From Streptomyces sp. BK340 (lineage in GTDB: Bacteria; Actinomycetota; Actinomycetes; Streptomycetales; Streptomycetaceae), in the NCBI RefSeq assembly GCF_007827595.1, contig NZ_VISR01000035.1, positions 36,450 to 100,449 of the forward strand: 64,000 nt of DNA. The letters run 5' to 3'. Position numbers and translations under genes: made by a program. This document shows positions 32,913 to 42,059 of this stretch, in pieces. The notes below the pieces were generated by a model that made no database searches, had not been told where the DNA came from, and saw only the letters and a list, made by a program, of their open reading frames with translations. Numbering within the stretch: position 1 is the stretch's first letter; every line of letters starts with the position of its first letter.

Positions 32913-34292
32913 ATGCTCACTCAGACCGCGTACGGGGATTCCCGCCTCTCCTTGTGGCTGCGCGTGCGCGAGTTCGCCGTGCCGCCTTCCATGATCGAGA
33001 CCGCGACCGTCCGCCGCCGCACCGGGGACTGGGCGGGGGCGTGTGCCGCCGCCGGTGTCGACATCGATCTCGATCTGCGTTCGGTCGCCCGCGACCACGG
33101 CCGGGACCTCGCGGCCCGGGTCCGCTCCGACCTCCGCCACCTCGCTCCCGACCTGCTGCGCTGGCACATGCCGAGGGTCGCACCCGACGGGCTGCTACGC
33201 CCGGGGCTGACCCTCACCCTGGCCCGGTACGACGGCTGCGGGGCCCACGGCGGCCCGGTGCACCTGGTCGCCCGGACGCCTCCCGCCTGGGCCGACGGCG
33301 GTCAGCGGATCGGTCTCGCGCTGTGGGACGGGTCCCGCTCGGGCACCGCCCGGCATCCGCATCCGCGCCCCAGCCGGCGCTACCGGCTCGATCTGCACCG
33401 GCACCTGTGGGATGCGCGCAGAGCCGGTGAACTGCCGGAGCGGTCCGGGGCCGACGCACCGGTGACGGAACCGGAGCTGCCGGACCCGGTGCCGCCGGGA
33501 GCCGGCTGTGCCACCGGCCGGTGGACGGCCGAGGCCGCCCTCCTGCTCGCCGCCGAGGGACGGTCCGCCGGCCCCTTCGTCGTACGGCTCGGCGGCCGGC
33601 GCCGACTGGTGCTGGACCTGGTCGCGAACGGCGGCCGGGGGGCTCCGGCCGCCCTGCGGGTCGCGGCGTCACTGCCCGCGGGCGGCGTGTCCGCGCTGCC
33701 CGTCCTGCCCGACGCGGCGACCTGGGTCCTGCCGGATCTGGAGCTGCTGCGGGCCGGTCTGCTCGAACCCGACCGCCTGCACCCGCTGGTCGCGGCCGCG
33801 CTCGCGCCCGGTCACGCGCCGTCCGGTCCGCCTCGCCGTCCCGACCGGGCGGGGCAGCCGCGGCTCGTGGAGTGCCGGGGAGCCCGGCACCGGATCGGCC
33901 TGGTCGACGGAGTGCTGGCCCCGCTGGACCACGCTCCGGAGGAGATCCGGCGCGAGGACCTGCTGGTCGCGCTCGGCGGGCCGCCGCTCCCCTGTCTGCG
34001 GGCCATCGACGAGGCGCACCGGCGTCCGGACTGCCTCACGGGTGTGCGCGAACGCCTGGACCACGGCGACACCGCGGGCGCGCTCGCCGTGGTCGAGGGC
34101 CTGCTGGGTCCCGACGCGCTGCTGCGTGACGGTTCCCTGCGGGACGAGCTGGAGGCGGCCGCGGCCCGGAAGATCACGTACGGGCTCTACCGGGCGGGTC
34201 TCGTCGGTGCCGGACCCGCCCCTGTCGATCCCAAGCCCCGCGCCGCCCTGCACCACCGCCGACGTCCTCGTCAGGCGACCTTCCTGCGCTGA
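32913..34292 (+). CDS. Hypothetical protein, first gene of the MoxR/VWA cassette
   Basis: A 459-residue cytoplasmic protein with no domain I can name. The N-terminal 90 residues are helical and charged (LSLWLRVREFAVPPSMIETA; then SVARDHGRDLAARVRSDLRH). The middle is rich in Arg/Pro/Gly, and the C-terminal third has a repeated beta/alpha look, LRRED-type REDLLVALGGPPLPCLRAID followed by GALAVVEGLLGPDALLRDGS and KITYGLYRAGLV. No signal peptide, no membrane span and no metal motif are visible. ATG 32913 follows GGTGAGCGC and overlaps the stop of a short leader ORF. The MoxR ATPase gene starts 44 bp downstream, so it is probably a substrate, adaptor or third component of that system. Confidence 0.75.
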   Translation: MLTQTAYGDSRLSLWLRVREFAVPPSMIETATVRRRTGDWAGACAAAGVDIDLDLRSVARDHGRDLAARVRSDLRHLAPDLLRWHMPRVAPDGLLRPGLTLTLARYDGCGAHGGPVHLVARTPPAWADGGQRIGLALWDGSRSGTARHPHPRPSRRYRLDLHRHLWDARRAGELPERSGADAPVTEPELPDPVPPGAGCATGRWTAEAALLLAAEGRSAGPFVVRLGGRRRLVLDLVANGGRGAPAALRVAASLPAGGVSALPVLPDAATWVLPDLELLRAGLLEPDRLHPLVAAALAPGHAPSGPPRRPDRAGQPRLVECRGARHRIGLVDGVLAPLDHAPEEIRREDLLVALGGPPLPCLRAIDEAHRRPDCLTGVRERLDHGDTAGALAVVEGLLGPDALLRDGSLRDELEAAAARKITYGLYRAGLVGAGPAPVDPKPRAALHHRRRPRQATFLR

Positions 34293-34336
34293 ATTCACGT
34301 TCCACTCCGCCGACTTCACACCCCAGGTGATCACAC

Positions 34337-35590
34337 ATGCCCTCGTGCACTCCTTCCGTCCTGCCCGACATGCGCTCCCACACCTCTCAACTCGACGTCG
34401 CCGCCGACCTGTTGGCCCTGCTGGGGGACGCGACCACCGAGCCTCGCACCGACACCCAGCTGGAGGCGCTGACCCTGGCCGTGGCCGCCGACCTCCCCGT
34501 GCTGCTGTGGGGCGAGCCGGGCATCGGCAAGACGGCCGCGCTGAAGCAGCTGGCGAGCGCCCTGGACCTGCCGCTGACCACCGTGATCGCCAGCGTCCAC
34601 GAACCGTCCGACTTCTCGGGGCTGCCGGTCGTGGGCGACGACCCGGCGCAGCAGGGGGTCCCGATGGCCCCGCCGGACTGGGCGGTGCGGCTGGTCCGGG
34701 CCGGGCGCGGGCTGCTGTTCCTGGACGAGCTGTCCACCGCACCGCCCGCCGTCCAGGCGGCCCTGCTCCGGGTGGTGCTGGAGCGGCGGATCGGCGCGCT
34801 GCGGCTGCCGCCCGGTGTCCGGATCGTGGCCGCCGCCAACCCGCGGTCCTCCGCCGCCGACGGCTGGGAACTGAGCCCGCCCCTGGCCAACCGGTTCGTG
34901 CACCTCCAGTGGACGCACGACCACGACGTCGTCGTGCGCGGCCTGGGCGGGACCTGGCCCCGGGCCACCCTGCCCCGGCTCGACGCGGAGAGGCTGCCGG
35001 AGGCCGTCGACGTCGCGCGTCGCGCGGTCTGCGGCCTCCTCACCGCGCGCCCGGCGCTCGTGCACCGGCTGCCCAGCGGTGAGAGCCGTCGGGGCGGTGC
35101 CTGGCCGTCGCCCCGCAGCTGGGAGATGACCCTGCGTCTGGTCGCCTTCGCGACCGCCGCCGGCTCCTCCCGCGAGGTGCTTTCCCTGCTGGTCAGGGGG
35201 ACGGTCGGGGACGGGCCGGGCCTTGAACTGCTGGCGGGCCTGGACCGGATGGACCTGCCGGATCCCGAGGTACTGCTCGCCGACCCCGCCGGTGCCGTGC
35301 TGCCGGACCGCGGGGATCTGCGGCAGGCCGTGCTGGACGGCGTGGTGGACGCGATCCGCAGGAGTCCGGAACGGTCCCGCTGGGACGCGGCGTGGACGCT
35401 GCTGGTCCGCGCGATGGAGACCGGGGCCCCGGACGTGGTGGTCGTCCCCGCCACCACGCTGGCCTCCCTGCGCCGGGAGGACTGGGACGTACCGGAGGCG
35501 ATCGAGCGGCTGGCCGGCGTGGTCTCCCTGTCCCGGCGCGCCGACGAGGCCGCCCGCCGGTCCGCGGTCGCGTCCGGGGCCCGCCGATGA
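34337..35590 (+). CDS. MoxR-type AAA ATPase
   Basis: A 417-residue AAA+ protein. Walker A is GEPGIGKTAALK (about 59-70), Walker B is LLFLDELSTAPP, and a sensor-like NPRSSAADGWELSPPLANRF segment with the arginine finger area follows; the C-terminal lid runs to the end. MoxR ATPases act as chaperones that insert cofactors or remodel protein complexes, nearly always with a VWA-domain partner. That partner is encoded immediately downstream with a 4-bp ATGA overlap. ATG 34337 is used; ATG 34370 (MRSHTSQLDVAADLL) is a second option. Function of the pair in Streptomyces is not established. Confidence 0.9.
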   Translation: MPSCTPSVLPDMRSHTSQLDVAADLLALLGDATTEPRTDTQLEALTLAVAADLPVLLWGEPGIGKTAALKQLASALDLPLTTVIASVHEPSDFSGLPVVGDDPAQQGVPMAPPDWAVRLVRAGRGLLFLDELSTAPPAVQAALLRVVLERRIGALRLPPGVRIVAAANPRSSAADGWELSPPLANRFVHLQWTHDHDVVVRGLGGTWPRATLPRLDAERLPEAVDVARRAVCGLLTARPALVHRLPSGESRRGGAWPSPRSWEMTLRLVAFATAAGSSREVLSLLVRGTVGDGPGLELLAGLDRMDLPDPEVLLADPAGAVLPDRGDLRQAVLDGVVDAIRRSPERSRWDAAWTLLVRAMETGAPDVVVVPATTLASLRREDWDVPEAIERLAGVVSLSRRADEAARRSAVASGARR

Positions 35591-36843
35591 CGGCCGGTGC
35601 GCCCGGGGCGCTGGACCTCGGCAAGCTCTTCGCCGCCCGGCTGCATGCGGCCCGGGCCCGGCCCTACCTGGCGACGGCCCTGTTCGCGCTGCACCCCGTC
35701 GAGTCACGGCAGGTGCCGACGATGGCTGTCGACCGGCACTGGCGGTGCTACGTCTCACCGGCCTTCGTGGACCGGACCCCCGTGGAGGACCTCGCCGGGG
35801 TGTGGGTGCACGAGGTGTCGCACCTGCTGCGCGACCACCACGGACGCGGTGACCGGGTCGCCCGGGAGCGCGGACTGCACGGCCGCGGGGAGCGGCTGCG
35901 GATGAACATCGCGGCGGACCTCGAGATCAACGACGACGTGTACGGCGACGGGCTGGTACTGCCGGAGGGAGCCGTCACACCCGCGCAACTGGATCTGCCC
36001 GAGGGCGAGCTGATGGAGGACTACCTGCGGCTGTTCCGGCTCGGGCCGCAGCACCGGTCGCTGGCCTGGCTGGACTGCGGCAGCGGCGCCGACGGCCTGG
36101 AACGGGAGTGGGACCTGGGGCCGGACGGTGCCCACGGGCTCAGCGAGCAGGAACGGGACGCGGTGCGCTTCCGGGTGGCGCAGGGCATCACCGGCGCGCC
36201 GGGCGACGCGCCGAAGGGATGGCGGCGGTGGGCGGAGGAGGCGTTCCATCCGCCGCAGCCCTGGCGGGAGTTGCTGGGTGCGGCGGTGCGCTCGGCGGTG
36301 TCCGCCTCGGGCTCGGGCGACGACTACAGCTACGGCCGGCCGGCGCGGCGCTCGGCCGGGGTGCCCGGCGTGGTCCTGCCGAGCCTGCGGCGCAGACCGC
36401 CTCGGGTGTGCGTGGTCGTCGACACGTCCGGGTCGGTCAGCGACGCCGAACTGGGCATCGCGCTCCTGGAAGTCGCCGCGATCTCCCGGGCCGTGGGCGG
36501 CCGCCGCGACCTGGTCACGGTGGTGTCGTGCGACGCGGCGGCCCAGACCGTGCATCCGCTGTGCCGGGCCGAGGGGATCCCACTGGTGGGCGGCGGCGGG
36601 ACGGACCTGCGGACGGGCTTCGCTCAGGCGCTACGGGCACGGCCGGCCCCTGATGTCGTCGTGGTGATGACGGACGGACAGACACCCTGGCCGCAGTCAC
36701 GGCCGGCGTGCCGGACGGTGGTGGGCCTGTTTCCCCGGCAACGGCCGGACGGCGGGTCCCGGGACGAGGACAACCCGGAGTACCGGCCGGACGAACCGCC
36801 CGAGTGGGCGCGGGTGGTGACGATCGGGCCAGGGGGCCGGTGA
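35587..36843 (+). CDS. DUF2201 metallopeptidase-like protein with VWA domain
   Basis: A 418-residue protein in two parts. The first half is the DUF2201 putative metallopeptidase domain: VWVHEVSHLLRDHHGRGDR holds an HExxH motif (H75-E76-V77-S78-H79), and RLRMNIAADLEINDDVYGDG is the conserved segment after it. The C-terminal part (from about 270) is a von Willebrand A fold with an intact MIDAS start, VCVVVDTSGSVSDAELGIAL (D279-x-S-x-S), and GGGGTDLRTGFAQAL later. It pairs with the upstream MoxR ATPase through a 4-bp overlap, so the three genes form one operating unit. Proteolysis is plausible from the HExxH but untested in this family. The operon ends in a strong hairpin. Confidence 0.9.
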   Translation: MTAGAPGALDLGKLFAARLHAARARPYLATALFALHPVESRQVPTMAVDRHWRCYVSPAFVDRTPVEDLAGVWVHEVSHLLRDHHGRGDRVARERGLHGRGERLRMNIAADLEINDDVYGDGLVLPEGAVTPAQLDLPEGELMEDYLRLFRLGPQHRSLAWLDCGSGADGLEREWDLGPDGAHGLSEQERDAVRFRVAQGITGAPGDAPKGWRRWAEEAFHPPQPWRELLGAAVRSAVSASGSGDDYSYGRPARRSAGVPGVVLPSLRRRPPRVCVVVDTSGSVSDAELGIALLEVAAISRAVGGRRDLVTVVSCDAAAQTVHPLCRAEGIPLVGGGGTDLRTGFAQALRARPAPDVVVVMTDGQTPWPQSRPACRTVVGLFPRQRPDGGSRDEDNPEYRPDEPPEWARVVTIGPGGR

Positions 36844-36857
36844 GCCGCGCACGGCGA

Positions 36858-36889
36858 GGGGCACCGTCCGTCGCCGGACGGTGCGCCCC
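36858..36889. terminator. Bidirectional hairpin terminator between convergent genes
   Basis: GCACCGTCC (36861-36869) pairs perfectly with GGACGGTGC (36876-36884) around a six-base loop, and the flanking GGG/CCC extends the stem past a single bulge. It sits in the 63-bp space between the stop of the VWA gene and the stop of the membrane protein gene, serving both directions. Confidence 0.85.
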
Positions 36890-36906
36890 TTCTCCCGGTA
36901 CGCCGT

Positions 36907-38019
36907 TCAGACGCCGACCGTCTCCTCGACCTCCTCCTCGGCCTCTTCGCGGATGGCCGCTTCGGCCTTCCGCCGGGCCGGCTCCGCGCTCGGTGCGGGT
37001 TCCGCGCTCGGTGCCGGCTCGGTGCCCGGCGCCTGCTCGGGAAGAGCGGCCGTCCGCCCGGACGTCCGGGCGCGCTCGTACGCGGCCGCGATCGCGGTCA
37101 CCGCCAGGCCGACGAGCAGCCAGACCACGAGCGTCCAGATGTTGCGCGCGAGGCCGTCGTCGCCGAAGTACAGCAGGCTGCGTACGCCCTCGACGAAGCC
37201 GGCGCCGTTCCAGAAGGCGTGCAGGGTGCCGAAGAAGCCGTTCTGCAGCTCGGGCCGGAACAGGCCGCCGGAGCTGGTGAAGTTGAGCATCACGAACAGC
37301 ACCATCATGGTCAGCGTGGTCCACCGCCTGAGGAAGGTGTGCAGGCCCACGCCGATGAAGAGGATGCCCGCCGAGTAGAGCCACGCCATGCCCCACAGGC
37401 CGCCGAGCCCGTGGTGGGCGAGGTGGAACACCGGCCCGGCGAGCAGGGCGCCGATGCCGCTGACCACGGCGGAGACGCCGAGCGCGAGCAGCGCCCGTAT
37501 CCGCATCGGGAGCGTGGCGCCCGCGGCGCCGAGGGCGGCGACCGAGGCGTAGGAGCCGATGCTGAGCGCGATCAGCAGGAAGAACAGGCCCTGCCCGGTG
37601 GGGTCGTCGGCGACCGGCGCGGCCACGTCGGTGACCTTGAGCGGGACGCCCTCCTCGGCGGCGACCGGCGTGAAGACCTTCTCGACGGCGGTGGCGCCCA
37701 TGTCGGAGGCGGCGGTGGCCACCAGCAGCTCGGGCGCCCTGGTGTCCGGCACATAGGCGCCGGTGACGACCCGGGACCTCAGCAGGTCGACGGCGCCGGC
37801 GCGGGTGTCGACGGTGCGGACGTCGAGCCTGTCCCCCGCGGTGTCCTTGACGGTCTGGGCGAACACCTTGGCCCGGGGTCCGGCGCCGACGACGGCGACG
37901 GGCAGGTGGTTCGGCTCCGGGGTCACGAAGGCCCCCATGTACGCGAGCCCCATGCCCAGACACATCAGCAGCGGGGTGATCAGGTGCGTGAGCACATGGC
38001 GTAGCGCTGGTGACCTCAT
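36907..38019 (-). CDS. Membrane protein, ABC-2/YhgE-Pip-like permease type
   Basis: A 370-residue membrane protein. One N-terminal helix (LITPLLMCLGMGLAYMGAF) is followed by an extracytoplasmic domain of about 110 residues, then five membrane helices from about 145 to 320 (LFFLLIALSIGSYASVAALG; LLALGVSAVVSGIGALLAG; and others). This is the YhgE/Pip or ABC-2-permease layout. The cytoplasmic tail is repetitive and acidic (PSAEPAPSAEPA, then EEAEEEVEETVGV). It is probably an exporter or cell-surface factor, without an ATPase partner nearby. ATG 38019 follows GGAGGTCGCGCCCG. It is divergent from a MarR regulator, with strong inverted repeats between them, so derepression by a small molecule is likely. 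Confidence 0.82.
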   Translation of the reverse strand: MRSPALRHVLTHLITPLLMCLGMGLAYMGAFVTPEPNHLPVAVVGAGPRAKVFAQTVKDTAGDRLDVRTVDTRAGAVDLLRSRVVTGAYVPDTRAPELLVATAASDMGATAVEKVFTPVAAEEGVPLKVTDVAAPVADDPTGQGLFFLLIALSIGSYASVAALGAAGATLPMRIRALLALGVSAVVSGIGALLAGPVFHLAHHGLGGLWGMAWLYSAGILFIGVGLHTFLRRWTTLTMMVLFVMLNFTSSGGLFRPELQNGFFGTLHAFWNGAGFVEGVRSLLYFGDDGLARNIWTLVVWLLVGLAVTAIAAAYERARTSGRTAALPEQAPGTEPAPSAEPAPSAEPARRKAEAAIREEAEEEVEETVGV

Positions 38020-38046
38020 CGGGCGCGACCTCCAATGGTTGGCTTA

Positions 38047-38078
38047 TACAACTTTCAGTTCAAGTTGTACTATACAAC
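38047..38078. promoter_or_regulatory. Overlapping inverted repeats, candidate MarR operator
   Basis: TACAACTT (38047-38054) is inverted as AAGTTGTA (38062-38069), and GTTGTA (38064-38069) is again inverted as TACAAC (38073-38078). The TACAAC half-site therefore occurs three times in 32 bp, between the divergent membrane protein and MarR genes. The AT-rich half-sites stand out from the GC-rich surroundings. Binding by the adjacent MarR protein to both promoters is the natural reading. Confidence 0.75.
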
Positions 38079-38102
38079 TAGAACGGTGGAGGAGGTATTC
38101 CG

Positions 38103-38543
38103 GTGACAGCAGCGGAGACGGCGATCGAGACCATCCAGCGTGAGATGACGACCTTCGCCCGCCGGGCCCGGGCCTCGGCGGGACGCATGCATCCCGAACT
38201 GTCGCTCGTGTCGTACACCCTCCTCGGTCACCTGGAGGAGAGCGGCGGCTGCCGGGCCACCGACCTGGCCGCGCACTACGCACTGGACAAGTCCACGGTC
38301 AGCCGCCAGGTGGGCGCGCTGGAGCGGTCCGGGCTCATCGAGCGGCGCCTGGACCCGGAGGACCACCGGGTCCAGGTTCTGCACCTGACCGAGGCCGGTC
38401 GGGAGATCCTCGCGCAGGTCACCCGGAGCCGCCGGACCGCCTTCCGGGAGCGGCTGGCCGACTGGGCCGAGGATGACCTGATCCGCTTCGCGGCCTACCT
38501 GGAGCGGTACAACTCCGGACCGTCCGAGGCCGGCCCGGACTGA
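38103..38543 (+). CDS. MarR family transcriptional regulator
   Basis: A 146-residue MarR-type winged-helix protein. GGCRATDLAAHYALDKSTVS is the recognition helix-turn-helix, followed by the wing EERRLDPEDHR-like sequence (IERRLDPEDHRVQVLHLTEA), and helices at both ends form the dimer interface. GTG 38103 follows GGAGGAGGTATTCC. It is divergent from the YhgE/ABC-2-like membrane protein gene with an operator-like set of inverted repeats between, the standard arrangement for a MarR repressor of an exporter. It ends 6 bp from the convergent GNAT gene. Confidence 0.93.
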   Translation: MTAAETAIETIQREMTTFARRARASAGRMHPELSLVSYTLLGHLEESGGCRATDLAAHYALDKSTVSRQVGALERSGLIERRLDPEDHRVQVLHLTEAGREILAQVTRSRRTAFRERLADWAEDDLIRFAAYLERYNSGPSEAGPD

Positions 38544-38549
38544 GGAGGG

Positions 38550-39335
38550 TCACGGCACCGGTACGGCGGCCCGCCCGTCAGACAGGTGCTCGGGGGCCTT
38601 GGCCGCGAGGAACGCGGTGCGGCGGCGGAGCCGGAAGCCGAGGGACTCGTACAGCCGGATGGCGTTGGTGTTCCGGGCGCTGGCGTGCAGGAACGGGGTT
38701 TCGCCGCGTTCCCGGACGCCGTGTGCGACCGCGCGGAGCAGGCGGGTGGCCAGTCCCTCGCCGCGGAAGGCCGGGTCGGTGCAGACCGCGCTGATCTCGG
38801 TCCAGCCCGGCGGGTGCAGCCGCTCCCCCGCCATCGCGATCAGGTTGCCTTCGCGGCGGATGCCCAGGTAGGTGCCCATCTCTACGGTGCGCGGCAGGAA
38901 GGGGCCGGGCTTGGCGCGCGCCACGAGTTCGAGCATCTCGGGCACGTCCGCCGGGCCGAGGCGGACCGCTTCCGCGTCCGGCGCGGCGGCCATGCCCTCG
39001 TCCACGAGCTGCACGCCCTCGACATGGAAGGTCACCTCCCACCCGTCCGGCACGTCGCCGCAGTAGCCGGCCAGCGGCACTTCGGCGCCGGGGCCGGCCA
39101 GCGCGGCGAGGTCCGCCCAGTCGTCCGCGGCCGGCTCGCTGGGCAGGGCCAGCCACGGGGAGACGTCCGGCGGGTAGCGCAGCACGCGGCCGCGCCGCTC
39201 CGCGAAGTGGGCGTGCGGGCCGGTCAGGGAGGCGAGGGCGGGGTTGTCGAGGACGTGCGGGGCCGTCGTCAGCCCGCCGGAGCCGGTGCCCGTATCCGTG
39301 CCGGTTCCGGTGCTGGTGGCGGTCAGGTCGCTCAT
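38550..39335 (-). CDS. GNAT family N-acetyltransferase
   Basis: A 261-residue acetyltransferase. The GNAT core occupies the C-terminal part: VCTDPAFRGEGLATRLLRAV is the acetyl-CoA pyrophosphate loop (R/Q-x-x-G-x-G/A), preceded by MGTYLGIRREGNLIAMAGER, and SARNTNAIRLYESLGFRLRR is motif B. The N-terminal half is a divergent GNAT-like or FR47-type domain. The first 20 residues are a Thr/Gly repeat (TSTGTGTDTGTGSGG) of no clear purpose. The substrate is unknown. Its ATG overlaps the stop of the upstream oxidoreductase gene by 4 bp, so the two are translationally coupled. Confidence 0.88.
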   Translation of the reverse strand: MSDLTATSTGTGTDTGTGSGGLTTAPHVLDNPALASLTGPHAHFAERRGRVLRYPPDVSPWLALPSEPAADDWADLAALAGPGAEVPLAGYCGDVPDGWEVTFHVEGVQLVDEGMAAAPDAEAVRLGPADVPEMLELVARAKPGPFLPRTVEMGTYLGIRREGNLIAMAGERLHPPGWTEISAVCTDPAFRGEGLATRLLRAVAHGVRERGETPFLHASARNTNAIRLYESLGFRLRRRTAFLAAKAPEHLSDGRAAVPVP

Positions 39336-40258
39336 TCGTTCACCTCTATCACGATCTTGCCGCGGGCGTGCCCGTCCTCGACGGTTCGCAGGGCCTGCTC
39401 GGCCCGGTCGAGCGGATAGGTGCGGGTGACGTGCGGATTCAGGGCTCCGCGCAGGACGAGGCCGGCCACGGCGTCCAGGACGGCGGAGGTGCGGGCGCGG
39501 GCGACCCGCGAGCCGCCCAGCTCGGCGACCGCCTCTGGCGGGGCCCCCGCGGTGATCAGCCGGGTCCGGTCGGCGAGCAGGGTGGCCGCCTCGGCGAGCG
39601 TCTCGCCGCCCACCAGGTCGTACACCGCGTCGATGCCTTCGGGAGCGACGGCCCGCACGCGCTCGGCGAGGCCCGGGCCCCCGGGCACGTGCACGGCCCC
39701 GAGCGACTCCACGAACTCCTTCTTGCTCCCGCTCGCCACGCCCACGACCTTCACTCCGAAGGCGCGGGCGATCTGGACGGCAGCGGTGCCCACCCCGCCG
39801 CCCGCGCCCGTCACCAGCAGGGTCGCGCCCTCGGGCAGCTCCAGCTGGCGGACGCCGTCGTAGGCGGTGGCCGCGGCGACCGGCAGGGTCGCGGCATCCG
39901 TGAAGGACAGTCCGGCAGGCTTGTGCGTGGCCTGGTCGGCGCGCAGCAGGGCGTACTCGGCGTATCCGCCGTCGACGGTGTTGCCGAACACCGCGTCACC
40001 GACGACGAACCCGGTCACACCGGCGCCGACCTCCTCGACGACACCGGCGGCCTCGCTGCCGAAGACCGCGGGGAAGACGCGATCGGCGCTCTCGCCGGGG
40101 CGACGGAAACCGCCTCGCAGTTTCCAGTCGACGGGGTTCACTCCCGCCGCCCGGACCGCGACCAGCAGCCGGCCGAGGCCGGGGGCCGGCCGTTCCACGT
40201 CGGTCAGCGCCTCGGTCTCCGGCCCGCCGTACCGCGTGAAGACGTACGCCTTGGGCAT
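39332..40258 (-). CDS. NADP-dependent oxidoreductase, MDR family
   Basis: A 308-residue zinc-free medium-chain reductase. The GroES-like half has RAAGVNPVDWKLRGGFR, and the Rossmann half LLVTGAGGGVGTAAVQIARA. PKAYVFTRYGGPETEALTDV is the N-terminus. Relatives reduce quinones or alpha,beta-unsaturated carbonyls with NADPH. The frame is open well upstream; ATG 40258 is chosen because it gives the conserved N-terminus. It is first in an operon with the GNAT gene (4-bp overlap). It is a paralog of the enzyme encoded at 1466-2416. Confidence 0.9.
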   Translation of the reverse strand: MPKAYVFTRYGGPETEALTDVERPAPGLGRLLVAVRAAGVNPVDWKLRGGFRRPGESADRVFPAVFGSEAAGVVEEVGAGVTGFVVGDAVFGNTVDGGYAEYALLRADQATHKPAGLSFTDAATLPVAAATAYDGVRQLELPEGATLLVTGAGGGVGTAAVQIARAFGVKVVGVASGSKKEFVESLGAVHVPGGPGLAERVRAVAPEGIDAVYDLVGGETLAEAATLLADRTRLITAGAPPEAVAELGGSRVARARTSAVLDAVAGLVLRGALNPHVTRTYPLDRAEQALRTVEDGHARGKIVIEVNE

Positions 40259-40424
40259 CGTCTCGCCTCGCTTCCTCATACTGTCACCGGCACGCCAGCC
40301 GGCACTCAGGGGCAAGGAGGGGCGCGGGGCGGCTATTCCCGGCCCTGCGCAGAGTTCATACGGCCGCAATGGTCGGGCACTGACCTGGGACGGAGCACCG
40401 GTGGCGACAGCGTACGGTTGAACC

Positions 40425-41022
<598 letters not shown>

Positions 41023-41030
<8 letters not shown>

Positions 41031-41793
41031 GACGACGGTGACCACGGACTTCACTCCCGCGACCCGCTTCGCCGTGCCCGGCCGCATCGCCGTGAGCAGC
41101 CAGGCGGCGTCAGCGTGGCGGACGGCCACGCTGACGGAGGTCCGGCGGGAGACCCCGCGTGCGGCCACGTTCCGGCTCGCGGTGCCGGAGTGGGCCGGGC
41201 ACCTGCCCGGGCAGCATCTGATGCTGCGGCTGACCGCGGAGGACGGCTACGTGGCCCAGCGCCACTACTCGATCGCGTCCGCACCGGACGACTCCGGCCA
41301 TATCGAGCTGACCCTGGACCATGCGCCGGGCGGTGAGGTCTCGGGCTGGTTCCACACGGTGGCCCGGCCCGGTGACACGATCGAGGTGCGTGGCCCGCTG
41401 AGCGGCTTCTTCGCCTGGCCGGGCGACCGGCCCGCGCTGCTGCTGGGGGCCGGTTCCGGGGTCGTACCGCTGATGTCGATGGTGCGGCACCACCGGGCGC
41501 AGGACCTCGCGGTACCGCTGCGGATGCTGGTCTCGGCGCGCAGCCCCGAGGAGCTCATCTACGCCGGGGAGTTGGGCGGGGAGACGACGGCCGTGTTCAC
41601 GCGCAGCGCCCCCGCGGGGGTGCCGGTGGGTCGTATGGCAGCCGCACATGTGGCGCCGCTCCTGGCCGAGCAGCCTCCGGGTGGGTGGGAGGCCTATGTG
41701 TGCGGCTCCAACGGGTTCGCCGAGCACGCCTCCCGCCTGCTGGTCGAGGCGGGCCAGCCGGTAGAGCGCATCCGCATCGAGCGCTTCGGCTAG
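41023..41793 (+). CDS. Ferredoxin-NADP reductase-type FAD oxidoreductase
   Basis: A 256-residue FNR-fold protein. The FAD domain includes WAGHLPGQHLMLRLTAEDGY and the RHYSIAS flavin motif; the NAD(P) domain includes LLLGAGSGVVPLMSMVRHH and YVCGSNGFAEHASRLLVEAG. There is no [2Fe-2S] domain. GTG 41023 lies inside the last codons of the molybdenum enzyme gene. The translational coupling and conserved pairing suggest it passes electrons between NAD(P)H and that enzyme. Nothing in the sequence looks damaged. Confidence 0.93.
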
Positions 41794-42059
41794 GGATCGA
41801 ACGCTTCCGCTTCGACCGGGGACCGCTCGCCCCGGCCAGGGCACGCCCTAGGCGCACGGGATCCCTGTGCGGCCGCTCGCGCTGCCCTGGGGCGCGTGCC
41901 GCATGCCGTGCTCCATGAGGGCTTGAAGTCGCGGTAGGCGGTGTGAGCGAGGTGCGCCGCACGGGGTACGAGACGGGTGTGGACGCTCGTGTGCGGCGGC
42001 GGGAGCGGACGACCGGTGCCCGGTTCGCCCGGCCCTCCGGCTGCGGCAGGGAGGTGGAC

